Source: Trinickia violacea
GTDB lineage: Bacteria; Pseudomonadota; Gammaproteobacteria; Burkholderiales; Burkholderiaceae
DNA: 64,000 nt
NCBI RefSeq assembly: GCF_005280735.1
Contig: NZ_CP040077.1
Coordinates: 2,852,001-2,916,000, forward strand
Direction of reading: 5' to 3'
Positions 8,559 to 17,961 of this stretch are shown here, piece after piece. A program made the translations under genes and the position numbers. The notes beneath the pieces were generated by a model that saw only the letters and a program-made list of their open reading frames with translations, made no database searches and was not told where the DNA came from. Position 1 is the first letter of the stretch; every line of letters starts with the position of its first letter.

Positions 8559-9665
8559 TCAACCCACACGCAACCGAGCGAACAGCCGGTCCCAAACCGC
8601 AAGAATCGTGGCGACGGAATACCGTTCCCGGATTGAGCGCGCACCCTTGTTGCCGAGCTCTTCGCGCAACGAGCCATCGGACAGCAGACGCCGAAGCGCA
8701 GCAGCAAGCGCGTCCGAATCGCCGGGTGGGATCAGCAGGCCATCCTGACCATCGCGCATCAATTCGCGCGGCCCGCTCGGGCAGTCGAATGCAACGGCCG
8801 GTACGCCGAGCGCCATGCTTTCCATCAACGCCATCGGCATCCCTTCAAAGCGCGAGGACAGCACGAACGCGTCCGCGGCGGCCATCTCGTCCCATGCGGC
8901 CTGTGTCCGTCCCGGCAGAAAGACCCGATCGGCCAGATGGAGCTTCGCGATCCTGTCTGTCAGCATGGATCGCTCGGAGCCTTCGCCCCAGATCCAAAGA
9001 TCCCAGTCCTCGAATTCGTCCGCGATTTTTGCGAATGTCTCGATCAGCAGTTCGTAGTGCTTTTGCGGATGCAGGCGACCCACGGAAATCAGGCGTTTTC
9101 TGCCACCCGCGCGCCGTGGCTTGGCGATGCCGAATAGTTCGTCCGGAACGGGATTGGGAACGACAGCGATGCATGGCGTGACGCCCTCGCGCGCCCTGCG
9201 GAACTCCGCCGCCATCGATTCGGAGAGGAACGTCAGTGCGGACGCCTGCGGATACACGAGCCGGCACAGCGTCTTCCACAGCACCGACCGGCCATCGGCG
9301 GCAGGGTCGTTGTGTTCGCACGCCACAACCGGAATGCGCAGGCCGCGAGAGGCCAAGATTGCGGTGACGTTGACATTCGTCAGAAACGACACGATGACGT
9401 CCGGCTGCTCCTCCACGAAAATCCTGCGCAACGCAGCCATTCTCGCGGCGTACCCGAAAAGCTTGGATGCGTTGCGTGCGGTTCGTTCAGCCAGAAAGAT
9501 CACCCGCACCTTGTCGGAGAGTCGAAAGAAGCTGTCACCGCCTTTGCTGTACGTCGCGACCAGCGTTACCGAGTCGCTGCGTGCGGTCCACGCGCCCGAC
9601 AGAATCGCGGCAACACGTTCGGCACCGCCCGGCCCCATCGCGCTGACGACGAGAACAATTTTCAT
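8559..9665 (-). CDS. glycosyltransferase family 4 protein (EPS locus)
   Basis: A 368-residue GT4 enzyme. It begins M-K-I-V-L-V-V-S-A-M-G-P-G-G-A-E-R-V, the classic GT4 N-terminal glycine-rich loop. The donor half carries L-I-S-V-G-R-L-H-P-Q-K and S-S-R-F-E-G-M-P-M-A-L-M-E-S-M-A-L-G, with the E-x7-E pair. The overall pattern resembles AmsD/PglJ-like transferases that add galactose, GalNAc or similar residues to a growing repeat unit; this is inference. Third of three tandem GT4 genes, so together with the initiating sugar they allow a repeat unit of about four residues. Confidence 0.88.
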   Translation of the reverse strand: MKIVLVVSAMGPGGAERVAAILSGAWTARSDSVTLVATYSKGGDSFFRLSDKVRVIFLAERTARNASKLFGYAARMAALRRIFVEEQPDVIVSFLTNVNVTAILASRGLRIPVVACEHNDPAADGRSVLWKTLCRLVYPQASALTFLSESMAAEFRRAREGVTPCIAVVPNPVPDELFGIAKPRRAGGRKRLISVGRLHPQKHYELLIETFAKIADEFEDWDLWIWGEGSERSMLTDRIAKLHLADRVFLPGRTQAAWDEMAAADAFVLSSRFEGMPMALMESMALGVPAVAFDCPSGPRELMRDGQDGLLIPPGDSDALAAALRRLLSDGSLREELGNKGARSIRERYSVATILAVWDRLFARLRVG

Positions 9666-9695
9666 TTTTCGCAGTCTCCCCGAGCAGACGCCGGC

Positions 9696-11054
9696 TCAGC
9701 CTGCATCACTGCCGCGCAGCATGCCGAGCGATAGAAGGAACGCGCTTGCATACAAGAGCGCCGTCGAAATCTGCACGCCTGCAATGCCGAAGTAGCGAAC
9801 CAGCACGAAATTGCCCGCCACCTTCAATGCGAAGGCCAGCAACGAGATGTTCGCCACCAGCCTGAAGCGTCCTTCGCTTATATACAGCTGCCATAACACC
9901 AGCACCGCAAAATAGAACGGCACCTGTAGCAGTCCCCAGCGAAAAACATCCGCCACCCTGAGCGTGTCTGCCGCGGTAAAGGCGCCTCGTTGGAACAGCA
10001 CGGCGATGATCGTTGGCGCGAGCAGCCACGACACCACAACGCAAGCGAAGCCAAGCGCGAGCGTGGCAAGCGCCCATATGCGCGCGGTGCGCCGGGCGAG
10101 TGCCGGGTCCCCCCGTTTCTGGATGTCGGCGAATACCGGCAAGGTGGCGCGCGCGGCGGCCATCGCACCCATGCCGAGCAACAACGCGAGCACGCGGTTG
10201 GCGTAGCCGAGCGTGCCGTTCGCCCCTTCCCCGAGACGGGTCATGAAGTACTGGTCGAGCGGCGCGCAAAAGCACAGAGCGATTTGGCCGACCATGAGGG
10301 CCTGGATCGATCGCGACAGCGGCCCCCAATGGGGAGAGTGCAGCGACAGGTGGACGCGGCTCGGCACGCCGTCGGCGCGGGTCGCGAGCGACCTCAGCCA
10401 AACAACCTGTAGAGCGAAGCCGACGACGGTCCCAAGGACCAGCGGCACAACGCCGTTGCCGGGCGGGGTCAGCAGCACGCTCACCAGTATGACTGCCGCC
10501 GGCAGCCCTTCAAGCAGGGTATTGATGTGCCGCTCGCGGGCCTGCAGACGCGCGGCATAAATCCCGGACGCGAGTATCAGTCCACCGGTAGGCGCGAGCC
10601 AGAACATCATTTGCCGGCACATCTCGCGTGTCACCGCGGACAGGTCGCCGCCCATCGCGCGAATGGCGAGCGGCCAGCCCAGATATAGCGCAAGGACAAG
10701 CAGCACGCCGGTCACTGCCACGGCCCCTTCCATTTCGCCTATGAACCGTGCCTGATCGTCGCTTGCGCGCGTGCGCAGATTGACGAACATGGGCACGAGC
10801 ACGACGCTGATTACGGTCAACAACGTGGTGGGCAACCACGTCACGAGGGTGTTGGTGAACTGGTACGCGTCGACGATGTTGCTGATTCCATACTTGTACG
10901 CGATTGCCATTTCTTTCAGCGCCCCGGTGCATTTGCCGACGAGCACGAACGCGGAGACGCGCACTGCGGCCCACGCAATGCGCAGATGGTCGGGATGGCT
11001 GCTGAGCACCCGCTCCCGCCACCGCGAAAGCTGGAACATCACGGCGCTTACCAT
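9696..11054 (-). CDS. MurJ/Wzx-type lipid-linked oligosaccharide flippase
   Basis: A polytopic inner-membrane protein of about 452 residues with 12 to 14 hydrophobic segments. The MurJ/MviN-like character shows in the N-terminal block K-C-T-G-A-L-K-E-M-A-I-A-Y-K-Y-G and the D-A-Y-Q-F-T-N-T-L helix, in R-V-L-A-L-L-L-G-M-G-A-M-A-A-A, and in L-F-Q-R-G-A-F-T-A-A-D-T, all typical of MOP-superfamily MviN proteins. In this setting it should flip the undecaprenyl-PP-linked EPS repeat to the periplasm. I chose ATG 11054; a TTG at 11135 would add 27 residues and ATG 11039 would remove five. It lies between the autokinase and the three GT4 genes. Confidence 0.85.
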   Translation of the reverse strand: MVSAVMFQLSRWRERVLSSHPDHLRIAWAAVRVSAFVLVGKCTGALKEMAIAYKYGISNIVDAYQFTNTLVTWLPTTLLTVISVVLVPMFVNLRTRASDDQARFIGEMEGAVAVTGVLLVLALYLGWPLAIRAMGGDLSAVTREMCRQMMFWLAPTGGLILASGIYAARLQARERHINTLLEGLPAAVILVSVLLTPPGNGVVPLVLGTVVGFALQVVWLRSLATRADGVPSRVHLSLHSPHWGPLSRSIQALMVGQIALCFCAPLDQYFMTRLGEGANGTLGYANRVLALLLGMGAMAAARATLPVFADIQKRGDPALARRTARIWALATLALGFACVVVSWLLAPTIIAVLFQRGAFTAADTLRVADVFRWGLLQVPFYFAVLVLWQLYISEGRFRLVANISLLAFALKVAGNFVLVRYFGIAGVQISTALLYASAFLLSLGMLRGSDAG

Positions 11055-11153
11055 TGCCGGTCGCACTTGACTGCGGGTGCGCCAATCCTTCCAGCAATCC
11101 GGGCCTGTTGCCGCGAGCGCCGCGTCACAAGGCAATCGGTTCTTTTCGGCATG

Positions 11154-13391
11154 TTATTTCGCGCTCGCGTTGTAATGGCTCGCGATATAGGCGTGGCTTC
11201 CGTAGCGCCCTGGGTGCAGGTACTTCATGCTCTGCATGGTGAAGCCGTTCAGCATGACGCCGCAGACGCGAGCGCCGGTCTGAGCGAAACGCTTGGTCGT
11301 TTCCTCAATTTCCGAAATGCGGGTCTCGGAGAATCGCGCCACCAGAAAGACCGACCCGGCACACGGCGCGATGATGCCCGCGTCGGAGACCGCGAGCGCG
11401 GGTGCCGAATCGAGCAGCACGATGTCATACTGCGCCGACGCCTTGTGCATCAGGTTGTCGAAAACGGTGCCGTTCAGCAGCTCTGACGGGTTCGGGGGAT
11501 AGGTGCCACACATCAATATGTCGAGGTTCGGCAGGACATCACGCCTGATGACCTCGGGAAAGAGCGTAGGATCCGCAAGCACCTCGGCGAGTCCCGCGCC
11601 GGTCTCAAGACCGAAACTGCGATGCAGTGTGCCCTTGCGCAGATCACCGTCGACGAGCAGCACGCGTTTGCCGGCCATCGCCATAATCAGCGCGAGATTG
11701 GCGGCGACGAACGACTTGCCGACCTGCGGCAGCGGCCCCGCCAGCATGACGATGTTGTTGGGCGCGCCTTGTAACGCGAATTGCAGTGCCGATCGGAATG
11801 AACGCAGGCTTTCGACGGTTGGATCACGTGGGTAACGGTGCGCGAGAATCAAGTCGTTCGCCTCGGAAGCTTTCGCCCGGCGATCCAGTTCGTGCTGCTT
11901 CGCGCTGTGCGGAACCATCGCGTACACCATCAGGCCCGTGCGCGCCTCGACTTCCTCGGGCTCGGTCACGCCGGCAATCAGCAGTTGGCGGACATACGTA
12001 ATCGCAACGCCGGCGAACAGACCCAGCAATGCGGACGCGAAGACGATCAGCGAAGCGATTGGACGAACGGGATGCTCCGGCGCCTCGGCGCGGTCGATCA
12101 CCTGTGCGAAACCCGCCTTGCTTGCCTGGACGAGCCGAAGCTCCTCGATGTTGTTGCGAACCGTGGAGTAGAGCTCTGTCGTCACCCTCACGTCGCGCAT
12201 GAGTCCAAGCGCACCCTGCTCTTCCAGGGGCATCGCCTTCATCCGCGTTTTTTGATTGTTGAGGTACTGCTGGGTCAACGCGATCTGGTTATCGACCGCC
12301 ACCACGATCGGATGCGACGGCGTGTACCGATCCGCCAGTTCGGCACGGGTCCGCTGAAGGTTGAGGAGTTGCACTTCCGCGTCCGCGATCCTCTGCATGA
12401 TCAGCCGGCCTTCTTCGCTCGCATCGACGAGCGTATTCGAATTGCGATACGCATTGTAGCGATGCTCGGCCGCCTCCATTTCAGCCTTCATCGCGGGCAG
12501 CTGGTGTTCGAGGAACGTTAGCGAGTTCGCCGCGATGGTCGCATTACGATCGTTGTTCTCGCTCACATACTCGTCGCCGATCGCGTTCAACGTCCCGCTG
12601 AGCCACTCAGGATCGCTTCCCCGCATCGAGACGTTCAGGACGTTCGACTTGTCGCCCTGCTCGACGACCTGCAGGCGCTTCTGGATCTCGTCGATCGCGT
12701 CCTGTCGCGATGCCCGCTTGAGATCGAAGCGGATGCCGGGTGCCGCCACGATCCGTTCAACACGCAAGGTCAGGTCGCCTTTCTTGGTCTTGAAAGTTTC
12801 GGTTTTGCCAACCGTGCCCGTGACGGGGCTGGCAAGGTCGCTGCCGCTCAGCTCGTAGCGTCCTCCAGTCAGCGCGGTGACCGCAAACGGCCGGCCTTCC
12901 AGTTTGCGCGGCACATCGAACGTGTCGACATCGATCTGTTCCTCACCCCACGCGTATCCGCCGAGGCCTAACAAGCCGGGCTTCGAGAGACCCGTGTTAT
13001 GCCGGGCAAGCCAAGCACCGATCAAGGGAAAGCGGTGCGGTGCGGAGATCAGGTCCAGCTTGAGCTTGTCGACCGCATTCGCGACGATCAGGCGTGACCG
13101 GATCACCTGCATCTCGGCTTCTGCGTTCGACTTCGCATCGAACGACGGCGATACGATGCTCAGCAGTTCCGGCTTCGAGGTGCTCGGAACATCGCCCTGG
13201 TCTTCCACCCTGAGGAGAAGGTTCGCCTGGTAGATCGGCGAAGTCAGCGCAATGACGCCACCGAGAAGCAGGCAAACGCCTGTCGTGATTGCGATCGTCC
13301 GCCAGTGACGCACCAGGAGGTCGAGCATCTGCGGCAAATCGCCGTGGCCGGCCAGCACCGATGAAGATATTGATGTCTGCTCTACGTTCAT
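11154..13391 (-). CDS. polysaccharide copolymerase / tyrosine autokinase (Wzc, BceF, EpsB type)
   Basis: A 745-residue inner-membrane protein. Residues 1-400 form a Wzz-type chain-length region with a transmembrane helix near residues 32-55 and another near 425-445, and a coiled-coil periplasmic segment between. The C-terminal 220 residues are a BY-kinase: Walker A as G-P-L-P-Q-V-G-K-S (Lys559), Walker A' as V-L-L-V-D-G-D-L-R-K, Walker B as I-V-L-L-D-S-A-P. The last 25 residues hold a tyrosine cluster (four Tyr), the usual autophosphorylation tail. It controls EPS polymerisation and export by cycles of phosphorylation. Start ATG 13391 follows GGGGAC. No cognate Wza-type export protein or Wzb-type phosphatase gene is next to it. 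Confidence 0.92.
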   Translation of the reverse strand: MNVEQTSISSSVLAGHGDLPQMLDLLVRHWRTIAITTGVCLLLGGVIALTSPIYQANLLLRVEDQGDVPSTSKPELLSIVSPSFDAKSNAEAEMQVIRSRLIVANAVDKLKLDLISAPHRFPLIGAWLARHNTGLSKPGLLGLGGYAWGEEQIDVDTFDVPRKLEGRPFAVTALTGGRYELSGSDLASPVTGTVGKTETFKTKKGDLTLRVERIVAAPGIRFDLKRASRQDAIDEIQKRLQVVEQGDKSNVLNVSMRGSDPEWLSGTLNAIGDEYVSENNDRNATIAANSLTFLEHQLPAMKAEMEAAEHRYNAYRNSNTLVDASEEGRLIMQRIADAEVQLLNLQRTRAELADRYTPSHPIVVAVDNQIALTQQYLNNQKTRMKAMPLEEQGALGLMRDVRVTTELYSTVRNNIEELRLVQASKAGFAQVIDRAEAPEHPVRPIASLIVFASALLGLFAGVAITYVRQLLIAGVTEPEEVEARTGLMVYAMVPHSAKQHELDRRAKASEANDLILAHRYPRDPTVESLRSFRSALQFALQGAPNNIVMLAGPLPQVGKSFVAANLALIMAMAGKRVLLVDGDLRKGTLHRSFGLETGAGLAEVLADPTLFPEVIRRDVLPNLDILMCGTYPPNPSELLNGTVFDNLMHKASAQYDIVLLDSAPALAVSDAGIIAPCAGSVFLVARFSETRISEIEETTKRFAQTGARVCGVMLNGFTMQSMKYLHPGRYGSHAYIASHYNASAK

Positions 13392-13854
13392 GGCGGTCCC
13401 CGGAATTCGCATGCTTTCAAGCCAGCTTGCTTAACCTCAGTCGAACGACACTGCCTTGTGGAGCGAAACGCCCAATGGCAGCTGAATTAATCTGAAGACA
13501 ACATACCAGCGGCGCATCCGCATTTGTGTTTGAAAACGCACATTGGCAAATAAACCGCGGCGCTACATTTAACTCCACCACAAGAGCACGCAATAGATTC
13601 GTGTGAATAAAAAATATATTCGTGTGAGTAAAACTTTATTCTTTCGCCAAGCATGCAGCGCTGCCGTAGCAGCACCGGGGCCTGCATTCGTTAATGCAAA
13701 AGTAAATCCGACTTGCAATGTTTTTTAAGCTGATGAATTGCAATAGCAGCCGGTTGGTTAAAGGTTTACTCGCAGCGTAATTTGATAGATACGTCGAATT
13801 TCGGCCGCGCTGGCAGGCGGTAATCCGGTCGATTAACCAGCCGAGGCATGAAAG
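13392..13854. promoter_or_regulatory. divergent EPS promoter region with a two-copy direct repeat
   Basis: This 463-base, AT-rich interval separates the two EPS arms. At 13597-13612 and 13618-13633 lie two copies of ATTCGTGTGARTAAAA differing at a single base; their starts are 21 bases apart, that is two helical turns, so a dimeric regulator could bind both on one DNA face. Further AT-rich blocks (gtttgaaaacg, taatttgatagatacg) suit promoters on both strands. A 66-residue ORF spanning the repeat was rejected because its sequence simply mirrors the repeat. Confidence 0.5.
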
Positions 13855-14997
13855 ATGCCGAACTTGATACTTGGCTTACTGATCTGCTTCCTGATCACCC
13901 TCGTCATCGTCAAATATGCGCGCCTTGCCGGCCACCACGCGCTCGACCATGACCTCACCGGCGTCCAGAAGATGCACGTGGTGGCGGTGCCTCGGATCGG
14001 CGGTATCGCTGTGGCGATCGCAGTCACGCTGACAATGATGCTCGGAGGGTGGCTCGGCACGAATCCGCGCGAAGAATCGTACGAATTGCTTCTTTGCGCC
14101 ACCCCGGTCCTGTTGGGCGGCGTCTTGGAGGACCTCACCAAACACGTTAGTCCCACGGCCAGGCTGCTTTGCGCGATCGCCTCGGCGGCGGTAGGCGTGT
14201 TCGTGCTGCGGGCGGTCGTCGGGCGTGTCGACTTGCCGCTGATCGATCATCTGCTGAAATTCTGGCCCGTCGCGCTCGGCCTCACGTTGCTCATGGTGTC
14301 GGGCTTGACCAATGCGATCAATATCATCGACGGCTTTAACGGACTGGCCGGCGGCTTTGCGATCCTGGTGTTCGGCTCGCTCGGTCTCGTCGCTCATCAG
14401 GTGGACGACTGGCTCATTTTGAGCATCTCCCTGACGATGATCGGCGCCATCATGGGCTTTCTGATTTGGAACTATCCGTTCGCATCGATCTTTCTTGGCG
14501 ATGGGGGTGCCTATTTCATCGGCTTCATCATGGCCGAGCTCGTCGTGCTGCTAATCACGCGTCATCCAAGCGTATCGGCTTGGTACGCTGCCGTCGTGAC
14601 CATTTATCCCGTCTGCGAAACCGTGTTCACGATCTATCGGCGGCGCTTCGTGCGCGGTTGCGCTGCGGGCAAACCGGATGGCATCCACCTCCACACGCTG
14701 ATCTTCCGGCGCCTGGTACGCCGTGGAGGGCATCCGGAAACCCCGCGCCAGCGCACGCGCCGCAACGCGAGGACGTCGCCCTACCTGTGGTTGATCAGTC
14801 TCATTGCCGTCGTGCCTGCCACTTTTTTCTGGCAGAACGAAGTGGTGCTCACCGCAACCGCAATAACGTTCATAGCGGTCTATGTCTGGCTTTATATCTC
14901 GATCGTCAAATTCAGGACGCCGCGCTGGCTCGTAACCTACATGCCGCACGAGGTCGAACCCCCAGCCACCGAAACCCCCACTAATCCGCCATGCTGA
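13855..14997 (+). CDS. undecaprenyl-phosphate sugar-1-phosphate transferase (WecA/MraY family)
   Basis: A 380-residue polytopic inner-membrane enzyme of the polyprenyl-phosphate N-acetylhexosamine-1-phosphate transferase family. Three signature loops are visible: N-A-I-N-I-I-D-G-F-N-G-L-A-G-G from residue 153, F-L-G-D-G-G from residue 213, and the H-x-H pair in G-I-H-L-H-T-L (His278, His280) followed by arginines. About eleven hydrophobic helices are present. It should start the EPS repeat by moving GlcNAc-1-P or a related sugar phosphate from a UDP sugar to undecaprenyl phosphate. It opens the rightward EPS arm, opposite the autokinase, with the polymerase 61 bases downstream. Confidence 0.92.
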   Translation: MPNLILGLLICFLITLVIVKYARLAGHHALDHDLTGVQKMHVVAVPRIGGIAVAIAVTLTMMLGGWLGTNPREESYELLLCATPVLLGGVLEDLTKHVSPTARLLCAIASAAVGVFVLRAVVGRVDLPLIDHLLKFWPVALGLTLLMVSGLTNAINIIDGFNGLAGGFAILVFGSLGLVAHQVDDWLILSISLTMIGAIMGFLIWNYPFASIFLGDGGAYFIGFIMAELVVLLITRHPSVSAWYAAVVTIYPVCETVFTIYRRRFVRGCAAGKPDGIHLHTLIFRRLVRRGGHPETPRQRTRRNARTSPYLWLISLIAVVPATFFWQNEVVLTATAITFIAVYVWLYISIVKFRTPRWLVTYMPHEVEPPATETPTNPPC

Positions 14998-15058
14998 CGA
15001 ACCGTCCCCGGTACGGATCGACTGTGAGCGATTCCGCCTCGGCTAGCACCAGGTGCAA

Positions 15059-16351
15059 ATGACCATGCGCCCACCCATCTTGAATCGCGGCTTGATGTTC
15101 GTCGCCCTGCTGCTGTGCTCGCTGACGAGCCATGGACCCTATGTCGTGATGGCAGGCATCCTGCTGCTGTGCGCCTGCTGCCTGAGCGATCCGGACGTTC
15201 GCGAGGCGCTGTTCAGCCCTCGTTATGTGGTTTTCCTATCGCTGTCAGCGGCAATTATCACAGCGTGCTATCTGTGGTACCTCGCGGTGCCGCATGCGAA
15301 CACGGCGTACGATCTCGAGAAGTCTGCAAACAACAACTATCTCTTCTTCTTGCTGGCCCTGATGTTTCTCGCAACCTTCACCGCGCTGATCGAGAAACGC
15401 CTCGACGAGATTACGGGGCTGCTCTCGGCGCTGCTCAACCTGCACTGCGGCGTGCTGTTTTTTCAAACGGCGACGCTGCTCGTCACGGGGCAGTACATCG
15501 ATTTCATCAAGCCGATAACCGGCGAAGCCTCGCGATACCTGATTGACGCGTCGATGAATCCGATTTTCCCATTCCGTCCAACGGGGCTTTATGTCGAACC
15601 GTCGACATACGGGGCGGCAGTCGCCGCAATGTCGGTCGGCTATATCCTGCTTTCCAGGGCACGGGGACGCACGCCGTCGCTGCTACCCATCGCATTGACT
15701 GTCATCGCGATGCTCATCACCCAGTCGACTGCAGCGATAGTCCAAGCGGTCGTGCTCATTGCAGCCGTCATGATGACGCACGCGGACCGCACGAAAGCGT
15801 CGATCGCGATCGCCGTGTTCGCCATTGCGGCGCCGAGCCTGGTTGCGGCTTATTTTCACAGCTTCTTGCTGAAGTTCAACGCGGATTCGGGGCTGCGATT
15901 CGAGCTGATCTCGTACATTTTCCAGGCGCGACACGGCTGGGATTACGTCTTTGGCTACGGCCCCTTCTCCCTCGAATACGATTTGTACGATCTTTCTAAA
16001 CCGAGAGGCAATCTTGGACCGGCGGTCGCCTCACTCAATGACGCAGGCTTACTCAACTTTTTTGTCGTGCAATTCGGCGTGGCCGGCCTCGCGATCCCCG
16101 CCGCGATATTCCTGCGCATTCGCAAAGACGTAGGCACCCTGTTGTTTTTCGGCCTGTTGATGACCTCGAAGCTTTCGTACACCGCCCCGGTCCTCTACTT
16201 GGGATTGCTACCGCTGATATTGCGGCTGAGGCCGCTGCCGGGCGTGGCCGCGAGGCCGAAAGGCGCCGACGCTATTGACGTCGGTCGCTTCGAGAAAGCG
16301 TCACGCGCGCAACTTCCGCTTTTGGAGAAGTCTCGGGCTCGCTCAACTTGA
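15059..16351 (+). CDS. Wzy-like polysaccharide polymerase / O-antigen ligase-like membrane protein
   Basis: A polytopic protein of about 430 residues with ten or more hydrophobic segments and one long periplasmic loop in the middle. Residues around 175-190 read F-R-P-T-G-L-Y-V-E-P-S-T-Y-G, a conserved R-x-x-G-x-x-x-E-P motif of Wzy/WaaL-like polymerases, and the later loop has F-G-Y-G-P-F-S-L-E and N-D-A-G-L-L. Start is uncertain: ATG 15059 has AGG five bases upstream, GTG 15053 and ATG 15065 are in frame. With the flippase and Wzc-like protein it completes a Wzx/Wzy-dependent pathway. Sequence is divergent, so the polymerase role rests mainly on topology, motif and context. Confidence 0.8.
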   Translation: MTMRPPILNRGLMFVALLLCSLTSHGPYVVMAGILLLCACCLSDPDVREALFSPRYVVFLSLSAAIITACYLWYLAVPHANTAYDLEKSANNNYLFFLLALMFLATFTALIEKRLDEITGLLSALLNLHCGVLFFQTATLLVTGQYIDFIKPITGEASRYLIDASMNPIFPFRPTGLYVEPSTYGAAVAAMSVGYILLSRARGRTPSLLPIALTVIAMLITQSTAAIVQAVVLIAAVMMTHADRTKASIAIAVFAIAAPSLVAAYFHSFLLKFNADSGLRFELISYIFQARHGWDYVFGYGPFSLEYDLYDLSKPRGNLGPAVASLNDAGLLNFFVVQFGVAGLAIPAAIFLRIRKDVGTLLFFGLLMTSKLSYTAPVLYLGLLPLILRLRPLPGVAARPKGADAIDVGRFEKASRAQLPLLEKSRARST

Positions 16352-16443
16352 GCTTATCGCCAACTATGCTGACGGCGACCTGCGATCGCGCTGCCAATCA
16401 CGTCAACTCGGACGCATTCAGTCCGCTGCGCATGCGGCAACGC

Positions 16444-16656
16444 CTAGCCGCGCCCGTTGTGGTTCGCCGCGTCAGGTTCGTTATTGTCCGCTAAAGCGCG
16501 ATGTGACGCGCGCACGGCGCGACGTGAGCGCATGCGCCTCTCCCTGGAACCGCCACGGCCGAACACCCCGCGGAACAGTACGTCCGCGACGGCGATGAGC
16601 GCGAGGCCGGCCACGAGGATGAACGCGATTGTGCAGATGATTCGTAAGACACCCAT
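16444..16656 (-). CDS. small single-span membrane protein
   Basis: A 70-residue frame read leftward from ATG 16656 with GGAG about 12 bases and AAAGG 4 bases upstream. Residues 2-27 form one strong transmembrane helix (V-L-R-I-I-C-T-I-A-F-I-L-V-A-G-L-A); the rest is a basic, Arg-rich cytosolic tail. No family recognised. It sits between the polymerase and the beta-helix protein on the opposite strand of the EPS arm, so it could be an EPS accessory factor, but that is inference. Confidence 0.5.
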   Translation of the reverse strand: MGVLRIICTIAFILVAGLALIAVADVLFRGVFGRGGSRERRMRSRRAVRASHRALADNNEPDAANHNGRG

Positions 16657-16947
16657 TACCTTTAACTCCGACTGAAGTACGCCATTTTCCCACGATTGGC
16701 AAAGGCGCCGCTTCGGAATATTGCATGCCGCCAAATCTGTACCGGCAATGTTGCGAAAATGCGAACGCCCGACGCTGCCCCCGGGCGTTAGGGCAACGCT
16801 GAACAAGCCTGTCCATGCCATGACGCATGACCGTTGTGAATGGTGAACTGGATCAGCATTGCCTTACGTTCAATGTAGAAACGATCCAATCTCCCGCGCT
16901 TTGTATGCCCGGCCGCATACCCCTCAGAGGCAGCGCACATGCGCGCT

Positions 16948-17961
16948 TTACTGGATGATTTTGCATCCCTTGACGCAGATATTTTTCACATACTGCGCGG
17001 CGCCGCCGCTCGCCTTTTGCCAAATGATGCTCGGCAACGTTGCAACAAGGCTGCTCGGCTTCTGGCCCACACCCGCCACCGTGTTGTAACGCACCATGTT
17101 CGTCGAGTAATTTGCGCCGCCTGCGGTGCCACCCGTCAACAACACGGCGGCGCCCATGTCAGGCGCGCCATAACCATGCACCGCCGTGATCTGGTTGTAT
17201 TCAATTAGATTGCCGCCGCTCAACTGCTTCGGATTGTCATTCTCGACGCCGAGCGCGCAGTCTATCGACACATTATGTCCGATGTATCCGTTCCGGTGAG
17301 CGACGAACACGGCCCCGTAGTAGCCGCAACTCTCGAAGCGGTTGTACGCGATGATGTCGCCACTGCCCCCATCCACCTCCCCATAGGTCTGGAACATCGC
17401 CTGACCGAAGAATCGGGTGAACGTGTTGCCGATCAAGATGAAACGGCTGACCCGATCCCGTGTTTCCACCGGAATGTTGTAATGCCGAGCATCGTCGACG
17501 AAAAACCGCGGCGCGAGCGTATTGGAACCGACAAAAGCGCAGTTGGCAACGCTATCGCCAGTCAGCGTCCGCCCGTCGGTCGAAACGACTTCGAACATAC
17601 TTAGCGCATAAGGATTGGTTTGCTTGAGCGTCGTGCCGTGCGAGCATTCGAGATGTCGGTTGCTGGCTGTGATCTTGACCGTCCGGTCGATCACGCAAGT
17701 TCCCGCCGGGACCTTGACGTCGCCCGCATTTAGAGCAGCCTGAAACGCTGCCGAATCGTCGGTCGTGCCGTCGCACTTTGCGCCGAACTCGCGTGGATTG
17801 ACGGGGTTGACGAGCGCCGGCACAACAATATTGGGCGAGGCAGGAGACCCCGCAAGCGAGTTATCGGCCGGCGTTTCGCCTTGACCCGCGAGTAAGTGCG
17901 ATGACAGCAACGCCAACAAACCCGCCAAAAGAATGTCCGACAACCGGTAAGCAATCTTCAT
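16948..17961 (-). CDS. exported right-handed beta-helix protein (pectate lyase-like fold)
   Basis: A 337-residue protein from ATG 17961 (GGAG nine bases upstream) with an N-terminal signal peptide of about 26 residues ending L-L-A-G-Q-G. The mature N-terminus carries N-P-R-E-F-G-A-K-C-D-G-T-T-D-D-S-A-A-F, the hallmark of the pectate_lyase_3 / phage tailspike-like beta-helix family, followed by many short I-x-x-N-x-F/I repeats (I-G-N-T-F, I-A-Y-N-R-F, I-E-Y-N-Q-I). Such proteins in EPS loci usually act as periplasmic polysaccharide lyases, epimerases or hydrolases that trim the polymer. Catalytic residues cannot be assigned by eye. Six cysteines suggest disulfides. Confidence 0.8.
   Translation of the reverse strand: MKIAYRLSDILLAGLLALLSSHLLAGQGETPADNSLAGSPASPNIVVPALVNPVNPREFGAKCDGTTDDSAAFQAALNAGDVKVPAGTCVIDRTVKITASNRHLECSHGTTLKQTNPYALSMFEVVSTDGRTLTGDSVANCAFVGSNTLAPRFFVDDARHYNIPVETRDRVSRFILIGNTFTRFFGQAMFQTYGEVDGGSGDIIAYNRFESCGYYGAVFVAHRNGYIGHNVSIDCALGVENDNPKQLSGGNLIEYNQITAVHGYGAPDMGAAVLLTGGTAGGANYSTNMVRYNTVAGVGQKPSSLVATLPSIIWQKASGGAAQYVKNICVKGCKIIQ

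Noticed and set aside
13487..13687. 66-residue Cys-rich minus-strand ORF in the EPS divergent promoter
   Set aside because: Its F-Y-S-H-E repeat only mirrors the DNA direct repeat; no ribosome binding site; region better explained as a promoter.
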